From: CAZHZT01 sp964537285
GTDB lineage: Bacteria > Bacteroidota > Bacteroidia > Chitinophagales > Saprospiraceae
Length of the DNA stretch: 38,569 bases
Assembly (NCBI GenBank): GCA_964537285.1
Contig: CAZHZT010000044.1
Span: forward strand, 1 to 38,569
Reading direction: 5' to 3'
Positions 1 to 10,400 of the stretch are shown here, piece by piece; within the stretch, counting starts at the first letter, position 1, and the number at the start of each line of letters is the position of its first letter. The notes below the pieces were generated by a model. That model did no database searches, was not told the origin of the DNA, and saw only the letters and a list, made by a program, of their open reading frames with translations. Position numbers and translations under genes: made by a program.

Positions 1-54
1 TGAGGAAAAAAGGACAAGTAAAATGGGTAGGGTATTATTTTCCTGATCCCTTAT

Positions 55-74
55 CACAATTTATGTCAAAGAAC
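55..74. repeat. Right arm of a GTTCTTTGACA-family inverted repeat (copy A, partial)
   Basis: The bases CACAATTTATGTCAAAGAAC match the right terminal arm of the repeat family seen complete at 26985-27083, 31708-31769, 32855-32922 and 36262-36368. The matching left arm would lie before the window, so only half the element is visible. Unlike the full copies, no start codon inside the window lies next to it. Confidence 0.7.
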
Positions 75-75
75 C

Positions 76-106
76 AGAAAGTTTAACGTTAAACCACCAA
101 CTTTCT
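76..106. terminator. Possible terminator downstream of the M23 peptidase gene
   Basis: AGAAAGTT at 76-83 pairs with AACTTTCT at 99-106, and an alternative 14-bp palindrome (GTTTAACGTTAAAC) lies at 81-94. It sits just past the stop of the minus-strand M23 gene. Both stems are short and AT-rich, so this is a weak call. Confidence 0.35.
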
Positions 107-122
107 ATGCCGCTTAAGCTTA

Positions 123-1106
123 TTAATCAAAGGACTGGTTAGCAGTTCCTGCTAAATCTACGAGTGCTTGATATTCCTCTGGAGAAAGATCATCCAGGCA
201 GAAACTCACAGGATCAATAGCATTACCATTAAAATGAACTTCATAATGACAATGAGGGGCAGTAGAAGTACCCGTATTACCTACATGACCGATTTCTTGA
301 CCTTTTCTGACTGTTTGTCCTTCATCTACTAAGATCTTACTCATGTGAGCATAAAGCGTTCGATAACCATAACCATGATCAATAATTACATTGTAGCCAT
401 ATCCGGTGCTTCGCTTTTCTGTTCTCACCACCTTTCCATCTCCTGTGGCATATATCGGGGTGCCCGGAGGCGCGGTAAAATCGATACCTTTATGAAATTT
501 AGCCACTTTATGGATTGGGTGGATTCTCCAGCCATATCCTGACAAAAGGTTTATTTTTCGCTTTAACTTATCGCTTCTTAAGGGTTTAATAGAAGGAATC
601 GAAGCCAACATACGTTCTTTATCCTTTGCCAAGTTGATAATAGTATCCAGGGATCTGGATTGTATCACTAATTGACGATTTAACTTTTCTATTCTTTCCT
701 GAGTTTTTTTGATCAGACTCCCAGATAATTTAAAGTTAGAGAGATCGCTATAAGGATCATGGCCACCAATTCCACCGTTCCAGAGAGACTCATCAATAGG
801 ATCCATCCCGAACATCAGGCGGTGAACGCTCGCATCTCTGTCCTGAATATTCTTGAGCACCTTTTCTTCTCTCTCAAGTTCAAGATTGAAAGCTTCGATC
901 TTCAGAAGCAGTGCATTCAATTCACGTTCGTATTCCTTTTCTTTAGGTGAAGGAAAATAAGAATAAGCAAACCAGAGAAAAATGGCAGCCGTTACCAGAA
1001 CGGCGCAGATAAATCCGAGTACACGGAATACTTTCGTCTTTACAGGTTCGGTAACTTTCTCGTAACGCAGCGTCTGTTTATTATAAAAAAACTTTTCCCT
1101 GCTCAT
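123..1106 (-). CDS. M23 family (LytM/lysostaphin-type) metallopeptidase, membrane anchored
   Basis: Probable peptidoglycan endopeptidase acting in the periplasm. The 327-residue product has a short basic cytoplasmic N-terminus, one membrane helix at about residues 26-51, a coiled-coil-rich stretch at about 55-165 and a C-terminal M23 domain at about 187-300. All M23 metal and catalytic positions look intact: HxxxD is H205/D209, the YAH histidine is H254, and the HxH motif is H285/H287. This suggests an active enzyme rather than an EnvC/NlpD-like activator, although coiled coil plus LytM is also the layout of such activators. It is divergent from alaS across a 400-bp AT-rich gap. Substrate and partners cannot be read from the sequence. 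Confidence 0.9.
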   Translation of the reverse strand: MSREKFFYNKQTLRYEKVTEPVKTKVFRVLGFICAVLVTAAIFLWFAYSYFPSPKEKEYERELNALLLKIEAFNLELEREEKVLKNIQDRDASVHRLMFGMDPIDESLWNGGIGGHDPYSDLSNFKLSGSLIKKTQERIEKLNRQLVIQSRSLDTIINLAKDKERMLASIPSIKPLRSDKLKRKINLLSGYGWRIHPIHKVAKFHKGIDFTAPPGTPIYATGDGKVVRTEKRSTGYGYNVIIDHGYGYRTLYAHMSKILVDEGQTVRKGQEIGHVGNTGTSTAPHCHYEVHFNGNAIDPVSFCLDDLSPEEYQALVDLAGTANQSFD

Positions 1107-1506
1107 AAATTTTTAGTTGTTATACAAATTTGCCTACTTTTATGCCGTTTTTTGAAAGCAATAAAAGAAAGCAGTGCGGCCTTTTGTTTTGCAAAATCAA
1201 AAATAGTTTGTCAAAACTGATTTTTCAAAGAATTTAGGTTTATTTTTTAGTTTTAAACCTTTTTATTTAAAAAAAAATGATTCAAACCCAAAAATGCCAA
1301 ACAAAAAAGATTAAAAACATTTTATTTTAATGAAACCTGACTGCTTTAATTTACAATTAAATGACTCAAAAATAAAGCCAAAATTATTAATCACTTAATT
1401 TTCAATCAATTAACAATTAAAGCGATATAAAGTTGTAAACAAACACCCTAAAAATTTAACACAGCAAGATTAAAAAAAAAGTTTAAAAAAAATTCAAGCA
1501 ATCGAT
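1107..1506. other. 400-bp AT-rich divergent intergenic region (M23 gene / alaS)
   Basis: This must hold the promoters of both divergent genes. It is very AT-rich with many A and T runs and short repeats of ACAATTAAA near 1351 and 1411. On the minus strand a CAAATTTG, one base from the TAnnTTTG -7 element, lies about 20 nt before the M23 start. I see no convincing TAnnTTTG for alaS, no hairpin of note and no small gene. Confidence 0.5.
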
Positions 1507-4137
1507 ATGAAATCAGCAGAAATAAGAAAAACATTTCTCGACTTTTTTGCATCTAAAGCCCATAAAATAGTTCCATCCGCCCCTATCGTAAATAAGAACG
1601 ACCCTACCTTGATGTTCACCAACGCCGGCATGAACCAATTCAAAGATTTTTTCCTGGGAAATCAAACCCCTGACAATCGACGGATTGCAGATACCCAAAA
1701 GTGCCTGAGAGTGTCCGGCAAGCACAATGACCTCGAAGAAGTAGGTATCGATAGCTATCACCATACGATGTTCGAAATGCTGGGCAACTGGTCTGTGGGT
1801 GACTATTTTAAAAAGGAAGCCATCGCCTGGGCCTGGGAATTACTAACGGAAAAATTTGGCCTTGATAAAGACCGCCTCTACGTGACGGTCTTTGAAGGGG
1901 ATGAAAATGACGGCCTCGCTGCGGATGATGAGGCAGTAGAACTTTGGAAAGAATTTGTTCCGGAAGAACGAATACTCCTTTTTGACCGCAAGGACAACTT
2001 CTGGGAAATGGGTGATACCGGCCCTTGTGGCCCTTGTTCCGAAATCCATATCGACCTAAGGGATGAACAAAACAGAAAAGAATTAGACGGAGGAAAGCTT
2101 GTCAATCAAGATGATCCTATGGTGGTTGAAATATGGAACCTGGTATTCATTCAATTCAATCGCAAAGCCGACGGCAAGCTGGAAGAGTTACCTGAAAAAC
2201 ATATTGATACAGGTATGGGCTATGAACGCCTGTGCATGGCCCTTCAGGGGAAAACCTCCAATTACGATACCGATGTTTTTACACCTATCATTCAGATTAT
2301 TGAAAAAGCATCAGGAAAAAAATACACCTTTAACTACGATCTCAGCGCCAAATCAGATATTGCCATGAGGGTGGTCGCAGACCACTTGAGAGCCGTTGCT
2401 TTCACCATTGCTGATGGCCAATTGCCAAGCAATACTGGTGCAGGATATGTGGTAAGAAGAATTTTAAGAAGAGCGATCCGTTATTATTACTCATTTCTCG
2501 ACATTAAGGAGCCATTTATTTATACCCTTATCCCACAACTGGCAGAGCAGTTTAAAGAGGTTTTCCCTGAATTGATCGCTCAACAGGAACAAGTAGCTAA
2601 AGTTATTCAGGCTGAAGAAAAAACTTTTCTGAATACACTCGAGAACGGGTTAAAACGATTTGAAAGTCTCGAAGTACATGATAAGACAATTGACGGGCAA
2701 ACGGCCTTCGAACTTTACGATACTTATGGCTTTCCTTTTGACCTCACTCGCCTGATTGCTTCTGAAAAAGGCTACGAAGTAGATGAAGCAGGCTTTGAAA
2801 CTGCATTAAAAGAGCAAAAAGACCGATCCAGAAAAGATGCGCAAAAAACTGTTGATGACTGGGTAGTCGTTCAGGATTCTTCAGAAGTGGAATTCGTTGG
2901 CTATGATGAACTTGTTGTAGAAGGTGCTAAGGTTAATAAATATCGTACGGTAACCGCTAAAGGCAAAGAACAGTATCAAATCGTTCTCAACAAAACTCCT
3001 TTCTATGGAGAAAGTGGTGGGCAAGCTGGCGATACAGGCTTACTTTGGTTTGGCGAAGAAAAAATTCCGGTCATTAATACCATTAAGGAAAATGACCTCA
3101 TCATTCATATGGTTAAAAAGCTTCCGGCTTCAATTGATGCTGCTGTAAAAGCAGAGGTCAACGCTCCTGCACGTGCTGGAACGTCTAAAAACCACACCGC
3201 CGTCCACTTGATGCATGCAGCTTTACACGAAATTCTTGGGGAGCATGCATTGCAAAAAGGACAAGACGTAGACCCTAACCGCCTGCGCTTCGACTTTTCT
3301 CACTTTCAAAAAGTAGAGACCGATGAAATAGAGCGTATCGAAACCATGGTAAATGAAAAGATCAGGGAAAATATTCCACTAGAGGAAGACCGCGCGATTC
3401 CTATCGAGCAAGCTAAAGAAGCTGGTGCTATGATGCTCTTCGGAGAAAAGTACGGCGATCTGGTCCGAATGATCACCTTTGATCCAAGTTATTCCAGAGA
3501 GCTTTGTGGAGGTACGCACGTACAAGCTACCGGAGAGATCGGTTTGTTCAAGATTTTATCTGAAAGTGCCGTTGCAGCCGGTATCCGTCGTATTGAAGCG
3601 GTGACAGCAGATCATGCTCAGGCCTTTATCAAGGATGAACTCCAGCAGCTGGATCAAATACGCGAATTGTTTAAAAGCCCACAAAATGTGGTTAAGCAAG
3701 TCAATGATTTGCAGGAAGAAAATAAACAACTGAAGAAAGAGATTGAAAAATTTCTAGCGGCTCAGGCTGGTGCTTTAAAAGGAGAACTGAAAGCTAAGTT
3801 TGAAGATATTGATGGAATAAATTTCCTAAGCACTCGCTTACCACTTCAAGACGGTGGGGCTATAAAAGATCTAGCCTACCAATTGGAACAAGAGTTGGGG
3901 AATGTTGTGATTGTATTTGGTGCGGAAATTAAAGGCAAACCTCAACTTACGGTTATAATCAGTAAAGACCTTACACAAAGTAAAGGCCTGAATGCGGGCC
4001 AAATAATTAGAGGACTGGCCAAAGAAATCAAAGGTGGCGGCGGCGGCCAGCCATTCTTTGCTACAGCAGGCGGAAAAGATGCCAGTGGACTTGATGCTGC
4101 CATTGAAAAAGCAAGAGCACTAGTGATTTCCAAATAG
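1507..4137 (+). CDS. alaS: Alanine--tRNA ligase
   Basis: Charges tRNA-Ala with alanine in the cytoplasm and clears mischarged Ser/Gly. The 876-residue length is normal. The N-terminus (MKSAEIRKTFLDFF), the class II catalytic core with its NAGMNQFKD motif, the editing domain with HTAVH (H563/H567) and CGGTH (C667/H671) zinc-binding motifs, and the C-terminal DHHA1 domain with a GGGGGQP glycine run are all present. The editing site is therefore complete. The ATG at 1507 fits the family N-terminus exactly. There is no clear Shine-Dalgarno, only an A-rich leader, which is normal in Bacteroidota. The gene stands alone, followed by a palindromic insertion. Confidence 0.98.
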   Translation: MKSAEIRKTFLDFFASKAHKIVPSAPIVNKNDPTLMFTNAGMNQFKDFFLGNQTPDNRRIADTQKCLRVSGKHNDLEEVGIDSYHHTMFEMLGNWSVGDYFKKEAIAWAWELLTEKFGLDKDRLYVTVFEGDENDGLAADDEAVELWKEFVPEERILLFDRKDNFWEMGDTGPCGPCSEIHIDLRDEQNRKELDGGKLVNQDDPMVVEIWNLVFIQFNRKADGKLEELPEKHIDTGMGYERLCMALQGKTSNYDTDVFTPIIQIIEKASGKKYTFNYDLSAKSDIAMRVVADHLRAVAFTIADGQLPSNTGAGYVVRRILRRAIRYYYSFLDIKEPFIYTLIPQLAEQFKEVFPELIAQQEQVAKVIQAEEKTFLNTLENGLKRFESLEVHDKTIDGQTAFELYDTYGFPFDLTRLIASEKGYEVDEAGFETALKEQKDRSRKDAQKTVDDWVVVQDSSEVEFVGYDELVVEGAKVNKYRTVTAKGKEQYQIVLNKTPFYGESGGQAGDTGLLWFGEEKIPVINTIKENDLIIHMVKKLPASIDAAVKAEVNAPARAGTSKNHTAVHLMHAALHEILGEHALQKGQDVDPNRLRFDFSHFQKVETDEIERIETMVNEKIRENIPLEEDRAIPIEQAKEAGAMMLFGEKYGDLVRMITFDPSYSRELCGGTHVQATGEIGLFKILSESAVAAGIRRIEAVTADHAQAFIKDELQQLDQIRELFKSPQNVVKQVNDLQEENKQLKKEIEKFLAAQAGALKGELKAKFEDIDGINFLSTRLPLQDGGAIKDLAYQLEQELGNVVIVFGAEIKGKPQLTVIISKDLTQSKGLNAGQIIRGLAKEIKGGGGGQPFFATAGGKDASGLDAAIEKARALVISK

Positions 4138-4153
4138 TTTACACTATTTGAAC

Positions 4154-4347
4154 GTAAATTATACAGCGATTCTCGTTTTGGAAATCCAAAACCAAATTTA
4201 CGCCGCTTCGCGGCGATACTTTCTTTTGAGAGGGAGGCCGAAAGGGCTATTTTGCTTCGCAAAATAGCCCTTTCGGCCTCCCTCTCAAAGGAGTTTCGCG
4301 CCGTAGGCGCGTTTATTTTCCAAAGCGAGAATCGCTGTAAATTATAC
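4154..4347. mobile_element. MITE-like nested palindrome with 11-bp flanking direct repeat
   Basis: The 11-mer GTAAATTATAC occurs directly at 4154-4164 and again at 4337-4347. Between them is an inverted repeat of about 22 bp (ACAGCGATTCTCG.. at 4163 and ..CGAGAATCGCTGT ending at 4338) with one mismatch. Inside are three hairpins: 4201-4215 (6-bp arms, TTC loop), a perfect 31-bp stem at 4225-4255/4259-4289 with a 3-nt loop, and 4297-4311 (6-bp arms). No protein is encoded. Terminal inverted repeats plus a flank duplication are what a non-autonomous transposable element leaves. Because the 11-mer begins GT and ends AC, the duplication could be anywhere from 7 to 11 bp. The central hairpin could also serve as a terminator for alaS. 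Confidence 0.7.
4225..4289 (+). terminator. alaS: 31-bp perfect stem-loop downstream of alaS
   Basis: The arms 4225-4255 and 4259-4289 are perfectly complementary with a 3-nt TTC loop. It lies 87 nt after the alaS stop and would fold as a very stable RNA hairpin, but no clear U tract follows. It is the core of the MITE-like element, so any terminator role is an inference. Confidence 0.5.
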
Positions 4348-4419
4348 CCCCTCCATAACTTTCCGAGGCAATTACCTCACAGCCGACAGAATTTCCTTCG
4401 TTATCCATTCTGCTTTTTT

Positions 4420-4427
4420 TAAATTTG
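4420..4427 (+). promoter_or_regulatory. Bacteroidota -7 element of the giant M43/SprB gene
   Basis: TAAATTTG fits TAnnTTTG exactly and lies 30 nt before the ATG at 4458. The -33 region (near TTCG at 4397) is weak. Transcription would start near 4434. Confidence 0.55.
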
Positions 4428-4457
4428 TAGACTAAAACTGTTTTAAATAAAAAAACA

Positions 4458-7400
4458 ATGAAAGATTCTCCTGTCTTCGTCCGCTTATTCATTACCTTCA
4501 TCATCTTTTTTATTTCCTGGAGTTTAAGTATAGCCCAAACACCTGAACGTTGCTATACTACACAAAAAATGCAGGAAGCTTTTTTGAAAGACCCCGCCTA
4601 TAAAGCAGGTTTTGACAAAAATGGCCTCCCAATAATGCCTCATTCCTTACCAGAGCAAGGAGCCTCCTCTAGTGTGGTTACCATTCCCGTTCATGTTATT
4701 ATTGTACATCCTCCCGGACAAGCAGTTGGGACAGGCTCTAACCTGAGTATGGACCACATTGAATCCCAAATCACTGTGCTCAACGAAGATTTTCGTCGAA
4801 TGAATGCTGACGCTGCAAATATGCCCCCTGAATTCCCGGGAGATGACTCCATGATTGAATTTTGCCTTGCGTCAGTCGATCCTTCAGGAAACCCGACAGA
4901 TGGTGTAACTCGATACGCAACGAATCAAAACCTATCATCTAATGAATTTGCCATAAAAAGTGCTACCGGATGGGATCGCAATCAATATCTCAACATTTGG
5001 GTAGGTCCTAACCTTGGTGGCGTACTGGGTTGGGCTTACGTTCCTAATCCGTCGGGCTTACCGAACCCTACCCTTGATGGAGCAGTTGTAGCCACCAGTA
5101 CTTTTGGCGGCCCCGGATATGCTACTGGTGCGCCATATAATTTAGGTCGAACTGCAACCCACGAGATCGGTCACTACCTCGGTCTTTTCCACGTCTGGGG
5201 GAATGGCGGAGGAGGATGTGGTGTAGATGACAACATATCCGATACACCCGTTCAAGATGCGCCGAATTACGGTTGCCCGAGCCACCCACATGTAAGTTGT
5301 GGCTCGAATGATATGTTTATGAACTATATGGATTATGTGAACGATGCTTGTATGAATTCCTTTTCCACAGAACAAGGAGACTATATGAATTTGATCTTGA
5401 GTACTTCGAGATCTTCATTAAATTCATCCGCTGCCACAAATTGTTCTCTTGCCCCTCCGTTAAGTGTTGAAATCCTTTCAATTACAGATGCACTTTGCTT
5501 TGGAGAGAGTTCCGGGGCGGTAGAAGTAGCTGCACTAGGGGGGGCGCCTGGTTTCCTATACTCCATTGATAATGGCCCGACCCAAGCTTCCGGCCTTTTC
5601 ACCAATCTATTTGCAGGCCCGCATATCATTAGCATACAAGATGCGAATGGAACGATTGCCACTATCGACGTAACGATTTCCGAGCCGCCCTTATTAAGTA
5701 CTTTTGTAACCTCCCAGCTTGATCCAACTTGTTTTGATAGTTTTGACGGTGTAATTACCGCAAACGGCCAGGGAGGTACGGGAGCTTATACCTACAGTAT
5801 CAACAATGGAGGCTTTTCACCAGCAAATACCTTCTTTAACCTTCCCGCAGGAGCCCACATTATTTCTATAGCGGATGCTAACGGTTGTATAAGTACTACG
5901 AGTACAGTACTCCAAGGGCCTCCCCCCATTACACCGTCCGTACTTGAAACAACTCCAACAGACTGCTATGGAGAAGAGAACGGTGAAATCCTTGTTGTAG
6001 GGAGCGGAGGAACGCCTACTTACTCTTATTCTCTGGATGATATTAACTACCAAAACAATGGGGTTTTCACCTCATTAGACGCAGATACTTTTGATATTTA
6101 TATTCGTGATGCCAGTAATTGCCTGTTTCAATTGAGCAATGTTGTCGTAGATGAACCTGATTCTATTTCGCTTTCCGTTGCTGTTGAGGGGATCCTTTGT
6201 TTTGGAGACAGTTCCGGACAGGCCATTTTGAATGCGGAAGGAGGAACTCCAGGCTACGCCTTTGCCATGGATACATTCCCCTATCAAAGCGATACCGTCT
6301 TTGAAGGATTGACACCTGGAGCATACACATTTTCCGTTCTGGATACAAATGGGTGCACCTCTCAATTTCCCTTTGAAATTGCCCAGCCCGATACTTTTTA
6401 TATTGACACCTCTACCATTTCAGGCATTGATTGCTTTGGAGATACGACAGGAACCTTATTTATCCAAGCCGGAGGGGGAATGCCAGGGTATGAATACAAC
6501 CTAAACAACGATACAATTTCCTTGAATACAGGTTATTTCAATAACCTTTCAGCAGGAGTTTACGCTTTGATGGTTAGCGATTCTAATGGATGCCAGATTA
6601 TGGATACTTTTCAGGTCATTCAAAATGAAGCTATTACCATTACCAATGATTCTGTACTCGACTTGAGCTGTGCAGGAACCAATGATGGATTTATCCAGCT
6701 TTCTGCCGAAGGTGGAAGTGGGGAATATTCCTTCAGCTTAAATGGAGGGCCATTAAAAACAGATAACTTCTTCGAAAACCTGAGTAGCGATACTTTTTTA
6801 ATTACTATTCAAGATACCCTGAATTGCAGTCAGGATACAATAATTCAAATCAATGAGCCAGAAACTATCGAAGCGATTATTGAGTCTTCTCAAGCGCCTC
6901 TTTGTGCTGACCAATCCAATGGAAGCCTTCAGATTTCTGCTTCGGGGGGAACCGGAATATTAGAATATACTATAGATACCTTTTCGAATACTTCCGGCCT
7001 TTTTGAAAACCTCTCGCCTGGTTCTTACTCAGTAGAGATTAGCGATCAAAACGGATGTTCGCAAAATGTAGAAGCTACTTTAGATACTCCTGCACCTTTA
7101 TCTCTATCCATTGACAACCAAACAGATGCCGATTGTGGAGCATCAAATGCAAGTATACAGGTAAGTGGTCAGGGAGGAGCCGGAGACTATACTTACAACC
7201 TCAATAGTATAACCAATACGACCGGTCAATTTGAAACCCTGGCTTCCGGAATCTATACATTAGTCCTTTCGGATGCTAACAATTGTCAAGATACCACAAG
7301 CATTGAAATCCTGTCTACAGATCCACTTTCTTTGGAGGCAGAAGTACAAGAAGAGATCAGCTGTTTTGGTGAAGAAAATGCTGATATACTAGTGAGTGCT

Positions 7401-10400
7401 TCCGGGGGAACCGGAAATTACACATTCGACTTAGATGGAGAAACCAATTCTACGGGGCTTTTTGAAGGACTTGCAGCAGGCTCTTATATTGTTGCTGTAG
7501 CTGATGATAATGGTTGTGCCGGAGTGGTTGAATTATCCGTTGCTCAACCAGCCAATTTAACCCTTGAAATAGAGAATGCCCCCTCAGCATCTTGCGAAGG
7601 CGGAACTTCGGGAAGCTTCTCTGTTAACGGCGATGGAGGTACAGGAAGCTTGATCTATACTTTGGACGGGAACCAGAATACGGACGGGCAATTTGACAAC
7701 CTCTCCACAGGCACTTACACCGTTTTCGTGAATGATGCCAACAACTGTGTGGACTCTCTCAATGTAGAAATAGTTGCTAATCCTCCTGTTGAAGTTTCTG
7801 AGATCAATAGTTCCTCACCTTCTTGTAATGGAGAATCTAATGGTTCCCTTCAACTCGCTGCCTCCGGAGGCAACGGGGATTACACTTATCAATTGGGAAG
7901 CCTTACAAATTCGGAAGGCTTGTTTGAAAACCTTTCAGCGGGTCTTTATGATGTAGTTGTAACAGATGCTGATGGTTGCTCGGGAACATTGGAAACTCAA
8001 CTGCTTAATCCTCCCGCATTACAATTGAATTTAGAGGAAACTAACTCTATCGAATGTTCTAACCAAGCTTCTGGTAGCCTTAGCTTATCCGCAGAAGGTG
8101 GAAATGGTGACTATACATTTACCCTAAATGGAAATAGCAATAACACCGGAACGTTCGAACAACTGGCTGGAGGGGACTACCAGATCATCCTTACAGATGC
8201 CAATAATTGTACAGACACTTTGGAGACATCGATAGAACAAAGCCTACCTGTGGAATTGGAAGCTACTTTAATTGAAGACGTAAATTGCAATGGTGGAAAT
8301 GACGGTCAGATTCAATTAAATGCTATCAGCGGACAAGGGCCTTTCGATTACCAGCTCAATGGTGAAAACAATAATGACGGCCTTTTTGAAAATCTAACAG
8401 CCGGAGATTATCAAATCATTTTAACAGATAGTGAGAACTGCCAGGACACACTAAATGCCACTATTGAAGAAACTGATCCTTTAGAAGTTCAAAACCAATT
8501 GGTCCAGGATGTTAGTTGTAATGGCCTTGAAGATGGTATGCTTCAATTCAGCGGTAATGGTGGAGAAAGCCCCTACACTTATCAACTGGGAGGGCAAACC
8601 AATACAAACGGTATATTTGAGAACCTAGCTTCAGCTAATTATGATGTTGTGTTAACAGATGCAAATAATTGTACGGATACTTTAAACATCTCTGTTAATC
8701 AAAACGATTCCATATCTTTAGAAACGGATTTCATTCAAAATGTCAGTTGTACCAGTGCATCTGATGGTGCCGTACAATTTAACGCACTGGGCGGAGAAGG
8801 CCCGTACAACTACCAATTATCTGGTCAAAATAATGCAAGCGGCCTTTTTGAAGCTCTGCCTTCGAATAACTATACGCTTGAAGTCAGTGATCAGAATGGA
8901 TGTATCCAAACTCTTGACTTTACTATTGAAGAACCGGAAGCTCTTGAACTACAAATGGATCAAAGTACAGCAGTAGCCTGCTCTGGCGAAGCAAGCGGTT
9001 CTCTTCAGTTTAGCGCTTCAGGCGGGAGCGGAAATTATACGTACTCCATAGGAAATACTAGTAACAACAACGGCCTGTTTGAAAACCTGGAAGCAAATAC
9101 CTATCTGGTAATGCTTACGGATGAAAATAATTGTCAGGATTCTCTTTTAGCAGAAATTGAAACCATCAACCCAATCAATATTTCGGTCAATAACATTCAA
9201 GCGCCATCTTGCTTCGGTTCCCAGGATGCGTCCGTTCAAATAAATGCAAATGGAGGAGCTGGCGATTTCACCTTCAACTTAAATACTCAGGAAAATAATA
9301 CAGGCTTGTTCAATGAACTAGCTGCCGATAATTATAATATTATTGTTACTGATGCCAATGGCTGTACTCAAATAGAATCGATTGAAATTCTTGCTGCTAC
9401 CCCACTCGTACTCGAATTAGTGTCCGTTTCCAGTGCCGGATGCCAGGGTGCAAATAATGGAGCTATTCAATTAAGTGCTTCAGGAGGCACAAGCACATAT
9501 GATTTCCAACTAAATGGCAGTTCAAACCTTGACGGAGTGTTTGAAAACCTAACTTCAGGCTTTTATCAAGCCTACGTTTATGACGTGAATAATTGCGTAG
9601 ATTCCCTTGAAGTTGAGATTAATGAAACAAGCACTTTCAAACTAGACGATGAGATCCTTCAAGAGGTATCTTGCAGCAATAGCGAAGATGGTATCATTGA
9701 AATCAGCGTAAATGGCATCAGCGGGAATTTCACCTACAACACAGGAAGCCTTTCTAATGAAACCGGTTATTTCGAAAACTTAGAAGCTGGCACCTACGAA
9801 TTTATCGTTAGCGATGATAATGGTTGCACCTCTACAACAACAGTTACCCTTGATCAACCAGAGGCTATAGAAGCAGATCTTGAGTTTTTAAATACGATCA
9901 AATGCTATGGTGATTCAGCGGCTATCCTTTATGTGCAAGCATCAGGAGGCAATGGTGGCTTTAATTATACACTGGCCGATCAAAACAATAACAACGGCTT
10001 GTTTTTCAACCTCCCGGCTGGAACATACCCCGTTTCAATCACAGATTCTAAAGGTTGCCTGGGCACAGCCAATGCTATTGTTTCCCAACCGGACAGCTTA
10101 TCCATTCAGGAGTTAGATCAAATCGCTCCCTTATGCCACGGAGAGAATAACGGTGTTCTGACCGTAGAGGCAAACGGTGGAAATATGCCCTACATTTATT
10201 CGTCAGGCAATCAAGCAAACAGCAATGGGCAGTTTGCAAATATTGAAGGAGGTTTTCACCCAATTTTTGTAGTTGACCAAAATGGTTGTACAACAACTTC
10301 CGTATTCTTTCTCGAAGAACCTGAAGTTCTTACCCTTGAAATAGAAGAGCTGACAAATGCCAATTGTGCAGTCAGCAATACAGGAGGAATCGTACTGAAC

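Noticed and set aside
1107..1506. Possible tRNA or riboswitch upstream of alaS
   Set aside because: No cloverleaf, T-box or stable hairpin is visible; the region is simply AT-rich.
3942..4262. Open frame opposite the end of alaS
   Set aside because: It is a shadow of alaS and of the palindromic element.
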